From contig JAEZHS010000014.1 in assembly GCA_023436825.1 (NCBI GenBank), positions 1 to 17,892 of the forward strand: a stretch of DNA of 17,892 nt, given 5' to 3'. A program made the translations under genes and the position numbers. A model generated the notes under the pieces. The model searched no databases and was not told the origin of the DNA. It saw only the letters and a program-made list of their open reading frames with translations. Shown piece by piece: positions 6,361-12,992 of the stretch (position 1 is the stretch's first letter; each line of letters starts with the position of its first letter). Source of the DNA: Pseudomonadota bacterium. GTDB lineage: Bacteria; Pseudomonadota; Alphaproteobacteria; Reyranellales; Reyranellaceae.

Positions 6361-7373
6361 GCAGGCCGCGTATCCACATCCTGGCGCTCGGCGGCACGAT
6401 CGCCACGCGGCCAGACTCCAGCGGCGTCATGCAGATGGGCGCGGGCGCCGACGATCTCGTGAAGGCAGTGCCCTTGCTCGGCACACTGGCCGAGATCGAG
6501 GCCGAGACGGTGTCGCGCGTCGGCAGCCATTCGCTCTCGTTCGACCAGATCCACGCGCTCGCGGCCAGGATCGCGGCCTCGGCGGCCGAGGGCGTGATCG
6601 TGACGCAGGGCACCGACACGCTGGAGGAGACGGCCTTCCTGCTCGACCTGCTGCTCGACCGCGACGTGCCGGTGATCGTCACGGCGGCGATGCGCAATCC
6701 GTCGCTCACGTCGCCCGATGGTCCGGGCAACCTGCTGGCTGCCGTGCGGGTGGCTTGCGATCCGTGGATTCGTGACCACGCACGGTCGCTCGGCGTCATG
6801 GCGGTGATGCTGGACGAGGTCTACGCGGCAGCCGACGTCATCAAGGCCCATCCCACGCGTCTCAACGCCTTCGCCTCGCCGCAGACCGGACCGCTCGCGG
6901 CCCTCGTCGAGGATCGCATCGTCCCGCTCAGCCTACCGGTGCGCGATGCCATCGAGGCGACGCGCAGGCTGCTGGGCAAGGTCGATGGAACGGCCCAGCC
7001 GGTGGCGCTGCTGTGGATGGGGCTCGACGAGCCGGGTCGCCTGATCGATGCGATGCTGAGCGCGTCCGACCACCTCGGCTATCGCGGCGCCGTCGTGGCG
7101 GCCATGGGCGGCGGTCACATCCCGGAACGCCTGGCGGAGGTCGCCGGGCGTCTGGCGTCGGCGATGCCTGCGGTCGTGTCGCCGCGCGCCGGCGGTGGGC
7201 CGATGCTGCGCCAGACCTACGGCGGTCCGACGTCGGAGATCGGCCTGCGCAAGGCCGGCTTGATCTGGGGCGGCCGCCTACATCCCCTGAAGGCACGTGT
7301 GCTGCTCGAGACCTGCCTGAGGGCCAGCCTGCCGCGCGCGGCCATCACCGAGCTGTTCGACGCCTGGGGGTGA
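6357..7373 (+). CDS. L-asparaginase (class I/II bacterial type)
   Basis: A 338-residue amidohydrolase of the asparaginase/glutaminase family, hydrolysing asparagine (or a related amide) to the acid and ammonia. The first signature LALGGTIAT gives the nucleophile Thr14. The second, VTQGTDTLEETA, gives Thr86-Asp87, and a lysine in VIKAHPT matches the third catalytic position. The segment SPDGPGNL and the C-terminal NPxKARVLL-like block (HPLKARVLLETCL) are also family features. No signal peptide is present, so it should be cytoplasmic. The ATG at 6357 overlaps the preceding TGA as ATGA, with GGGAG a few bases upstream, giving translational coupling. The last 96 bases overlap the convergent DUF983 gene. 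Given the operon partners, the true substrate may be a side-chain amide other than asparagine; that is inference. Confidence 0.93.
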   Translation: MSRPRIHILALGGTIATRPDSSGVMQMGAGADDLVKAVPLLGTLAEIEAETVSRVGSHSLSFDQIHALAARIAASAAEGVIVTQGTDTLEETAFLLDLLLDRDVPVIVTAAMRNPSLTSPDGPGNLLAAVRVACDPWIRDHARSLGVMAVMLDEVYAAADVIKAHPTRLNAFASPQTGPLAALVEDRIVPLSLPVRDAIEATRRLLGKVDGTAQPVALLWMGLDEPGRLIDAMLSASDHLGYRGAVVAAMGGGHIPERLAEVAGRLASAMPAVVSPRAGGGPMLRQTYGGPTSEIGLRKAGLIWGGRLHPLKARVLLETCLRASLPRAAITELFDAWG

Positions 7374-7748
7374 ACTACGGGCGCGCTTTGCCGCGGCGAA
7401 GCCGTGCATGCCGGCGTGCCATTGCAGCGCGACCACCATGCCCTTGATGGGTTGCAGCATGCCGAGCGACAGGATCAGCACCAGCGGCAGCCAGATCGCC
7501 GCGTGCACCCAGTAGGACGGTGCCCAGGCCAGCTCGACGTAGAGCGTCAACGGCACGACGATGTGACCGACGACCACGATCACCAGGTAGGCCGGGAAGT
7601 CGTCGGCGCGATGATGATGAAGGGGCTCACCACAGGACTCGCAGGCGTCGGCGACCTTCATGAAGCGGCGGAACAGACGGCCCTTGCCGCAGGCCGGGCA
7701 GCGACCGCGCAGGCCGTTCAACAGGGCAAGACCGGCTTTCGGCTCCAT
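7278..7748 (-). CDS. DUF983 family membrane protein
   Basis: A 156-residue protein beginning MEPKAGLALLNGLRGRCPAC. Two CxxC pairs, Cys17/Cys20 and Cys36/Cys39, make a zinc-ribbon-like N-terminus. Two membrane segments follow at about 52-72 and 79-98, and then a conserved MLQPIKGMVVALQW segment. This is the DUF983 arrangement, widespread in alphaproteobacteria and often near respiratory genes; no biochemical role is established that I know of. The start at 7748 has GGGAGA seven bases upstream. The C-terminal ~30 residues read antisense through the end of the asparaginase gene and look like low-conservation tail. It diverges from the MocR regulator gene and shares its repeat-bearing promoter region. 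Confidence 0.85.
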   Translation of the reverse strand: MEPKAGLALLNGLRGRCPACGKGRLFRRFMKVADACESCGEPLHHHRADDFPAYLVIVVVGHIVVPLTLYVELAWAPSYWVHAAIWLPLVLILSLGMLQPIKGMVVALQWHAGMHGFAAAKRARSSPPGVEQLGDGRARQAGPQAGLEQHTCLQGM

Positions 7749-7779
7749 GGCAATTCTCCCTTCAGGTGCTTGCCAATAT

Positions 7780-7827
7780 CCATACAATAGGCCATACATA
7801 CAATGGCAATAGAGGCAAATTGTATGG
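7780..7827. promoter_or_regulatory. probable MocR operator repeats between DUF983 and the regulator gene
   Basis: A perfect 9-bp inverted pair, CCATACAAT at 7780-7788 and ATTGTATGG at 7819-7827, flanks 30 bases. A further CCATACA lies at 7792-7798 and ATACAAT at 7798-7804. The spacing and the mix of direct and inverted half-sites are like operators of MocR regulators such as GabR, which bind paired short repeats about 30-40 bases apart. The right-hand copy contains the preferred ATG (7824) of the regulator gene itself, which suggests autoregulation. The same site probably controls the divergent DUF983 gene. Confidence 0.6.
7811..7815 (+). promoter_or_regulatory. ribosome binding site deciding the MocR start
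   Basis: AGAGG precedes ATG 7824 by eight bases. The earlier in-frame ATG at 7803 has only CCATACATACA upstream and no ribosome binding site, so 7824 is preferred. Confidence 0.55.
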
Positions 7828-9200
7828 ATTGGGTCCCTACACTCGGTGATGGCATCGGCCCCGTCTACGAAGGCATCGTGAGTGCCCTCGCGGCCGACAT
7901 CGCGTCGGGCCGCCTGCATCGCGGCGATCGCCTGCCGACGCATCGTGCGCTCGCTAAGGCGTTGGGCGTCGACCTCACCACGGTGACCCGTGCCTACAAC
8001 GAGGCGCGGCGGCGCGGTCTCACGGAGGCGCGTGTGGGGCAGGGGACCTTCGTCGCCGAAAGCAGCGTGCGCGCGCCACGCGCGGCCGCCGCCGGCATCG
8101 ACTTCGACCTGTCGATGAACCTGCCGCCGGAGCCGATCGAGGCCGACCTCGAAGGCCGTGTGTCTCGCGGGTTGGCAGCCCTGCAGCGCGACTATGGCAT
8201 CTCCGATTTCCTGAGCTACCAGCAGGCCGGCGGCAGCGACTCCGATCGCGACGTCGCAGCCGACTGGCTGCGCCGGCGCGTGCGCAACGCGGAGGCGCGT
8301 CGCCTCGTCGTGTCGCCGGGAACGCAGACCGCGCTGCTGGCCATGCTGTTGGCAACGACCCAGCCAGGCGACGTGGTGCTGACTGATCGTCTCACCTATC
8401 CGGGGTTCAAGGCGGCCGCGGCGGCGCTCGGCGTCAAGCTGATCGGCGTCGAGGCGGACGGCGAGGGCGTGATCCCGGCCGCCCTCGATGAGGCTGTCCG
8501 CCGGCAGTCGCCCAAGGCCGTGTATCTCGTGCCCACCATCCACAATCCGACGACGGCGACGATGGGCGCGGCGCGGCGCGAGCAGATCGCCGCCGTGATC
8601 CGCCGACACAACCTGCTGCTGTTCGAGGACGATGCCTATGGCAGCCTCGATCCCAAGGCCCAGCCGATCGCGACCCTGATCCCCGAACGGGCCTATCTGG
8701 CGGCGAGCCTGTCCAAATGCATCGCGCCCGGCCTGCGCGTGTCGTTCGTGTTGACGCCCGATCGCACCGCCGCGTCGACCATCGCCAATGCCCTGCGCAC
8801 GGTGTCGCAGATGCCGGTGCCGCTGACGGTGGCGCTGGCGCTGCGCTGGCTGAAGGATGGCGGTGCGGACGCCATCGTCGCGGCCGTCGCCGCCGAGGCT
8901 GCGGCAAGACAGAAGCTGGCGGCCAAGGCGCTTTCGGGGCACACTTATGCTGCGCATCCCAAGGGCCATCATATCTGGGTGGCGCTGCCGCCGACGTGGA
9001 CCCGAGCGGAGTTCGCCGCGCACGTTCAACGACAGGGGCTCGCTGTGGTGACCAGCGACAGCTTCAGCGTAGACGGCAATCCCGAGCACGCCATCCGCGT
9101 GGCGCTCGGTGCGGCGCGCAGTCGTTCGGACCTCGTCGGTGCGCTGGATGTACTGACTGTCGCATTGAAATCGCCGGCCTTTGCCTCACGTATAGTTTGA
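7824..9200 (+). CDS. MocR-family transcriptional regulator (GntR wHTH fused to PLP aminotransferase-like domain)
   Basis: A 458-residue two-domain regulator. Residues ~12-78 form a GntR-type winged helix (ALAADIASGRLHRGDRLPTH, RALAKALGVDLTTVTRAYNE). The remainder is a fold-type I aminotransferase domain with SPGTQTALLA, the HNPT asparagine, FEDDAYG with the pyridine-binding aspartate, and SLSKCIAPGLR with the PLP lysine (about Lys298). MocR proteins sense PLP, amino acids or amines and control metabolism of those compounds; they do not usually work as aminotransferases. Start 7824 is chosen over 7803 because it has AGAGG upstream; the 7803 start would add seven residues. The start codon lies within an ATTGTATGG repeat, consistent with autoregulation. 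The bd oxidase genes begin 31 bases downstream on the same strand, so they may be co-transcribed. Confidence 0.92.
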   Translation: MDWVPTLGDGIGPVYEGIVSALAADIASGRLHRGDRLPTHRALAKALGVDLTTVTRAYNEARRRGLTEARVGQGTFVAESSVRAPRAAAAGIDFDLSMNLPPEPIEADLEGRVSRGLAALQRDYGISDFLSYQQAGGSDSDRDVAADWLRRRVRNAEARRLVVSPGTQTALLAMLLATTQPGDVVLTDRLTYPGFKAAAAALGVKLIGVEADGEGVIPAALDEAVRRQSPKAVYLVPTIHNPTTATMGAARREQIAAVIRRHNLLLFEDDAYGSLDPKAQPIATLIPERAYLAASLSKCIAPGLRVSFVLTPDRTAASTIANALRTVSQMPVPLTVALALRWLKDGGADAIVAAVAAEAAARQKLAAKALSGHTYAAHPKGHHIWVALPPTWTRAEFAAHVQRQGLAVVTSDSFSVDGNPEHAIRVALGAARSRSDLVGALDVLTVALKSPAFASRIV

Positions 9201-9231
9201 GACGGCGCCTGCTTGCCGGGGGAGAAAGCCC

Positions 9232-10635
9232 ATGTTCGAGTCATTGGACGCAACCCTGTTGGCCCGACTGCAGTTCGCCTTCACCGTCTCGTTCCATTTC
9301 ATCTTTCCGTCATTCACCATCGGGCTCGCGAGCTATCTCGCCGTGCTCGAGGGGCTGTGGCTGTGGACCGGCCGCTCGGTCTATCTCGACCTCTTCAAAT
9401 ACTGGCTGAAGATCTTCGCGCTCACCTTCGGCATGGGCGTAGTGTCGGGCATCGTCATGTCCTACCAGTTCGGCACCAACTGGTCGGTGTTCTCCGATAA
9501 GGCGGGCCCGATTGTCGGCCCGCTGATGGCCTATGAGGTGCTGACGGCGTTCTTCCTCGAGGCCGGCTTCCTCGGCGTCATGCTGTTCGGCATGGACCGG
9601 GTCGGCAAGACGCTGCACTTCGTGGCGACGCTCGCGGTTGCCGTCGGCACCTTCATCTCGGCCTTCTGGATCCTCGCGGCCAACAGCTGGATGCAGACGC
9701 CCGTGGGTCACACCATCGCCGCCAACGGCCAGTTCCAGCCGGCCGACTGGCTCGCCATCATCTTCAATCCGTCGTTCCCCTATCGGCTGGTGCACACGGT
9801 GTTCGCTGCGTACCTCACGACGGCGCTGGTGGTGGGCGCGGTCGGCGCCTGGCATCTGCTGCGCGAGCGCGCCAACGAGGGTGCGCGCACCATGTTCTCC
9901 ATGGCCATGGGCATGATCACCGTGGTGGCGCCGCTGCAGATCCTGGCCGGCGACCAGCACGGGCTGAACACGGAGGAGCACCAGCCGGTGAAGATCATGG
10001 CCATGGAAGGCCACTTCAAGAGCTACCCCGACGGTGCGCCCTTTGTGGTGGTCGCCTGGCCCGACCAGGCCGAGGGCAAGAACCTCTACGCCGTGGAGAT
10101 TCCCAAGGCCTCGTCGCTGATCCTGAAGCACTCGCTCGATGCGCCGCTGAAAGGCCTCGACACGGTCGACCGCAAGGACTGGCCGCCGGTGGCGATCGTG
10201 TTCTGGGCCTTCCGGATCATGGTCGGCCTGGGAACGCTGATGCTGGTGCTCGGGTTGGTCAGCCTGTGGGCGAGGGTGCGCCACAGGCTCTACGACTGGC
10301 CGTTGTTGCATCGCTTCGCGATCGCCATGGGACCGGCGGGCTTCGTCGCCGTGATCGCGGGCTGGGTAACGACCGAGGTCGGTCGCCAGCCCTTCACGGT
10401 GCACGGCCTGTTGCGCACTGCCGATTCGGTGTCGCCTCTGCAGGCGCCGGCCGTGGCGACGTCGCTGCTCGCCTTCATCGTCGTCTATTTCATCGTGTTC
10501 GGCGCAGGCGTGCTCTACATCCTGCGGCTGATGAGCCACTCGCCACGTCGCGACGAGGAGGGGCCGCAGCGCGACCAGCCGGTGCGCGCGGCGGGCATCA
10601 CGCCCGCACCCCAGGTCGCCGAAGGAGGCAACTGA
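9232..10635 (+). CDS. cydA: Cytochrome bd-type ubiquinol oxidase subunit I (cyanide-insensitive, CioA/CydA)
   Basis: A 467-residue integral membrane quinol oxidase subunit that binds hemes b558, b595 and d and reduces O2 to water with electrons from ubiquinol. Heme ligands are visible: His22 (VSFHFIFP), His188 (RLVHTVF) and Met330 (FRIMVGLG). The acidic residues Glu102 and Glu110 lie in YEVLTAFFLEAGF. The quinol-binding loop keeps Lys254 and Glu259 (VKIMAMEG) and the GRQP motif at 384-387. The Q loop is short, as in cyanide-insensitive (CIO) oxidases rather than the long E. coli CydA form. About nine membrane helices are expected. A GGGGGAG site precedes the ATG by about eight bases. The subunit II gene follows after two bases, with GGAGG inside the end of this gene. 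Confidence 0.96.
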   Translation: MFESLDATLLARLQFAFTVSFHFIFPSFTIGLASYLAVLEGLWLWTGRSVYLDLFKYWLKIFALTFGMGVVSGIVMSYQFGTNWSVFSDKAGPIVGPLMAYEVLTAFFLEAGFLGVMLFGMDRVGKTLHFVATLAVAVGTFISAFWILAANSWMQTPVGHTIAANGQFQPADWLAIIFNPSFPYRLVHTVFAAYLTTALVVGAVGAWHLLRERANEGARTMFSMAMGMITVVAPLQILAGDQHGLNTEEHQPVKIMAMEGHFKSYPDGAPFVVVAWPDQAEGKNLYAVEIPKASSLILKHSLDAPLKGLDTVDRKDWPPVAIVFWAFRIMVGLGTLMLVLGLVSLWARVRHRLYDWPLLHRFAIAMGPAGFVAVIAGWVTTEVGRQPFTVHGLLRTADSVSPLQAPAVATSLLAFIVVYFIVFGAGVLYILRLMSHSPRRDEEGPQRDQPVRAAGITPAPQVAEGGN

Positions 10636-10637
10636 CC

Positions 10638-11642
10638 ATGCTCACCTTCGACCTGCCCACCATCTGGGCCTTTATCATCGCCTTCGCGATCTTCGCCTAT
10701 GTCGTGATGGACGGCTTCGACCTCGGCATCGGCATCCTGTTCTCGCGCATCCCGGTCGGCCATGAGCGCGACACCGCGATGAACTCCATCGCGCCGGTCT
10801 GGGACGGCAACGAGACCTGGCTGGTGCTGGGCGGCGGCGGCCTGCTGGCGGCCTTCCCTCTGGCCTACGGCACCATCCTGTCGGCGCTGTATGCGCCGAT
10901 CGTCGCCATGCTGCTGGCGCTGATCTTTCGGGGCGTCGCCTTCGAGTTCCGCTGGCGCGATCCCGGCCATCGCCCCTGGTGGGATCTCGCGTTCAGCGTC
11001 GGCTCGATCGGTGCAGCCCTGGCTCAGGGCATCACGCTCGGCGCGCTGCTGCAGGGCATCGCCGTCGACAATCGCGCCTACACAGGCGGCTGGTTCGACT
11101 GGCTGACGCCGTTCAGCGTGCTGGTCGGCGTGAGCCTGGTCGTCGGCTACGCGCTGCTGGGCGCGACATGGCTGATCATGAAGAGCGAGGGCACGCTGCA
11201 GGCGCGCGCCTATCGCCTGGCGTTCGGGCTCGGTATCGCCACCATCGTGGCGATCGCCGCGGTGAGTGCCGCGACGCCCTTCCTCAGCCACGCCTACTGG
11301 GAGCGCTGGTTCGCCTGGCCGCAGGTCCTGTTCACCGCGCAGGTGCCGCTGCTCGTCACCATCGCCACGGTGGTCTTCTTCGCGAGCCTGGTGCGGCGGC
11401 ATCACTACACGCCGTTCCTGATGGCCCTGCTGATCTTCACCTTGAGCCTGGCCGGCCTCGGCATCAGCCTGTTCCCCTACGTCGTGCCGACCAAGATCAC
11501 GATCTGGGAGGCCGCGGCGCCGGCGGCGAGCCTGAAGTTCATGCTGCCCGGCGCGCTGATCATGGTGCCGATCATCCTGGCCTATACCGGCTATTCCTAC
11601 TGGGTGTTCCGCGGCAAGACCGGTCACGAGGGCTACCATTGA
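10638..11642 (+). CDS. cydB: Cytochrome bd-type ubiquinol oxidase subunit II (CioB/CydB)
   Basis: A 334-residue polytopic membrane protein that pairs with subunit I in the bd oxidase. The N-terminal helix contains YVVMDGFDLGIGIL. The diagnostic APVWDGNETWLVLGGGGLLAAFP block follows, and later helices include GITLGALLQGI and SLFPYVVPTKITIWEAA, all standard for CydB/CioB. Length is slightly shorter than E. coli CydB (379) and matches the CIO type. ATG 10638 follows GGAGG by nine bases and the subunit I stop by two bases, so the pair is a tight operon. A 33-codon gene follows 13 bases later and probably supplies the small third subunit. Confidence 0.96.
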   Translation: MLTFDLPTIWAFIIAFAIFAYVVMDGFDLGIGILFSRIPVGHERDTAMNSIAPVWDGNETWLVLGGGGLLAAFPLAYGTILSALYAPIVAMLLALIFRGVAFEFRWRDPGHRPWWDLAFSVGSIGAALAQGITLGALLQGIAVDNRAYTGGWFDWLTPFSVLVGVSLVVGYALLGATWLIMKSEGTLQARAYRLAFGLGIATIVAIAAVSAATPFLSHAYWERWFAWPQVLFTAQVPLLVTIATVVFFASLVRRHHYTPFLMALLIFTLSLAGLGISLFPYVVPTKITIWEAAAPAASLKFMLPGALIMVPIILAYTGYSYWVFRGKTGHEGYH

Positions 11643-11655
11643 GGGGCGGTCGCTG

Positions 11656-11757
11656 ATGCCCAAGGCCCGGCAGTGGCTGTGGTTCGTCGCCCTATGGGCC
11701 GCCGGCGTCGGCGTCACCGCGCTGGTGGGCTACGCCATCAAGCTGTGGCTGAAGTGA
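11656..11757 (+). CDS. DUF2474-type small bd oxidase accessory protein (33 aa)
   Basis: A 33-residue single-helix peptide, beginning MPKARQWLWFVALWAAG and ending IKLWLK. One hydrophobic span of about 20 residues is flanked by basic residues at both ends. Its position just after cydB, its tryptophan-rich start and its size match the DUF2474 family that accompanies cyanide-insensitive bd oxidases, the probable counterpart of CydX in E. coli. GAGGGGCGG lies about seven bases before the ATG. The gene would be missed by length-limited gene finders. It most likely stabilises the oxidase in the inner membrane. Confidence 0.8.
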   Translation: MPKARQWLWFVALWAAGVGVTALVGYAIKLWLK

Positions 11758-11759
11758 AC

Positions 11760-11792
11760 ACTGTCATCCCGAGCGTAGCGAAGGATGACAGT
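11760..11792. terminator. hairpin (dispersed repeat copy) between convergent bd oxidase and lipoprotein genes
   Basis: ACTGTCATCC pairs with GGATGACAGT around a 13-base loop (cgagcgtagcgaa), a perfect ten-pair stem. It sits just after the DUF2474 stop and directly abuts the TAA of the convergent lipoprotein gene, so it can end transcripts from both sides. No long T tract follows on either strand. The sequence CTGTCATCCC...GCGTAGCGA recurs at 17863, so this is a member of a dispersed repeat family. Confidence 0.65.
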
Positions 11793-12142
11793 TATGTCGT
11801 GCGCCGCAGCGGCCGGCAGTTGAAGGCGATCGGCTTGGCGGTGCCGGTCTCGCGCAGCGACGCAAGATCGTCGCGGCCGACCCATTCATTCGCGGTGTCG
11901 ACATAGCGGAAGCCGCTGCCGGTCGGCTGGTACTCCATGCGCAAGGTCCGGCCGTCCACGGTCACCGAGGCCCGGTTCTTGGCGTAGACCACGCTCACTT
12001 CCTTGCGGCCGTCGCAGAGATAGGCGATGCCGGCGGGCGTCGGATCGTCCGGTGCCGGCCGCGGAATGAGGGTCGTCACCGGCTGCTGCTCCTTGGTGCA
12101 GCCGACAAAAAGCAGGATCGCCAGAATCGACAGGCGCTTCAT
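11792..12142 (-). CDS. MliC-like C-type lysozyme inhibitor lipoprotein
   Basis: A 116-residue probable outer-membrane or periplasmic lipoprotein. A short signal peptide (MKRLSILAILLFVGC) ends in a lipobox-like FVGC with Cys15 as the lipidation site; Phe and Val before Gly are slightly unusual. The mature domain has YLCDGRKEVSVVYAKNRA, SGFRY at 76-80 and Cys109, matching the MliC/PliC pattern: the YxC start, the SGxRY loop and a second cysteine forming a disulfide with Cys43. In described MliC proteins the serine of that loop and a lysine in a second loop block the lysozyme active site; here the second loop reads EWVGRDD, so arginine may replace lysine. It would protect the wall from host or environmental C-type lysozyme. 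Start at 12142 is chosen on the signal peptide; the frame remains open upstream. It diverges from the hydrolase gene. Confidence 0.78.
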   Translation of the reverse strand: MKRLSILAILLFVGCTKEQQPVTTLIPRPAPDDPTPAGIAYLCDGRKEVSVVYAKNRASVTVDGRTLRMEYQPTGSGFRYVDTANEWVGRDDLASLRETGTAKPIAFNCRPLRRTT

Positions 12143-12170
12143 CGTGCGCTTTCCTTTCCTCCCCATGTCA

Positions 12171-12177
12171 CTATAGC
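12171..12177. promoter_or_regulatory. possible shared -10 element (CTATAGC / TATAGT) in the divergent region
   Basis: In the 48-base gap between the divergent lipoprotein and hydrolase genes the near-palindrome ACTATAGCG reads TATAGT on the minus strand and TATAGC on the plus strand. Both resemble a sigma-70 -10 box, but no good -35 box is visible at 16-18 bases in either direction. Weak evidence. Confidence 0.25.
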
Positions 12178-12190
12178 GGAAAGGGATTCG

Positions 12191-12988
12191 ATGCCACACG
12201 TCAAGCTCCGGGACGGCGCCGAGCTCCACTACGAAAGTCGGGGGAACGGGCCGCCATTGTTCCTGGTCCCAGGACTGGGCGGCGACGGTCGTTTCTGGGA
12301 CGCGAACGTCGCCGGACTAGCCGAACATTTCACCGTGGTCGTGCATGATCATCGCGGCACGGCGCGCAGCACGCTGTCGAAGATCACCTATTCGGTGGCG
12401 CAGATGGCCGATGACGCCCTGCAACTGATCGATGCCCTGGGCTACGACAAGGTGCACTGGTGCGGTCACTCGACCGGCGGCGCCATGGGCCAGGTCCTGG
12501 CCATCGAGCATCCCGACCGCATCGACCGGCTGGTGCTGAGCGCCACCTGGGCCAAGACCGATGCCTTCTTCCGCCGCTTGTTCGAGGTCCGCTCCTTGGT
12601 GCTGAAGGAGCTCGGGCCGGAGGCCTATCTCAAGAGCAGCGCGCTGGCGCTCAACATGCCCTCGTGGGTGCGCGATCACGATGCCGATCTCGCCATCGCC
12701 GAGGCCAAGGCCGCCGCAACCATTCCCATCCCGGAGATCGTGCTGTCGCGCATCGCCGCCATCGTCGCCCACGACCGGCGCGACCAGCTGCAGAAGGTGC
12801 GCGCGCCGACGCTCGCCCTCTGCGCCCGCGACGATACGGTGACCCCCCTCTACTTCACCGAGGATCTGGTGCGCCTGATCCCCGGCGCCCGGGCCTATGT
12901 CTTTCCCGATGGCGGCCATCTGTTTCCGAACGTGCATGGCGCCGAGTTTCGTCGTGTAATGACGTCCTTCCTTCTGGAGTCCCGATAG
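12191..12988 (+). CDS. Alpha/beta-fold hydrolase (RutD/enol-lactonase-like)
   Basis: A 265-residue alpha/beta hydrolase. The N-terminal oxyanion segment is LVPGLGGDGRFW. Other features are DHRGTARS, the nucleophile elbow GHSTGG (Ser94), the acid residue in CARDDTVTP (Asp214/215) and His243 in DGGHLFP, so the catalytic triad is complete. The pattern YSVAQMADDALQLIDALG plus FFRRLFEVR strongly resembles RutD (aminoacrylate hydrolase of pyrimidine degradation) and 3-oxoadipate enol-lactonases. No other rut gene is near, so rutD is not assigned. AAAGGGA precedes the ATG by about five bases. The M20 amidohydrolase starts four bases after the stop, suggesting the two act in one pathway, for example hydrolysis of an ester or amide in steps. 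No signal peptide; cytoplasmic. Confidence 0.9.
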   Translation: MPHVKLRDGAELHYESRGNGPPLFLVPGLGGDGRFWDANVAGLAEHFTVVVHDHRGTARSTLSKITYSVAQMADDALQLIDALGYDKVHWCGHSTGGAMGQVLAIEHPDRIDRLVLSATWAKTDAFFRRLFEVRSLVLKELGPEAYLKSSALALNMPSWVRDHDADLAIAEAKAAATIPIPEIVLSRIAAIVAHDRRDQLQKVRAPTLALCARDDTVTPLYFTEDLVRLIPGARAYVFPDGGHLFPNVHGAEFRRVMTSFLLESR

Positions 12989-12992
12989 CCAC

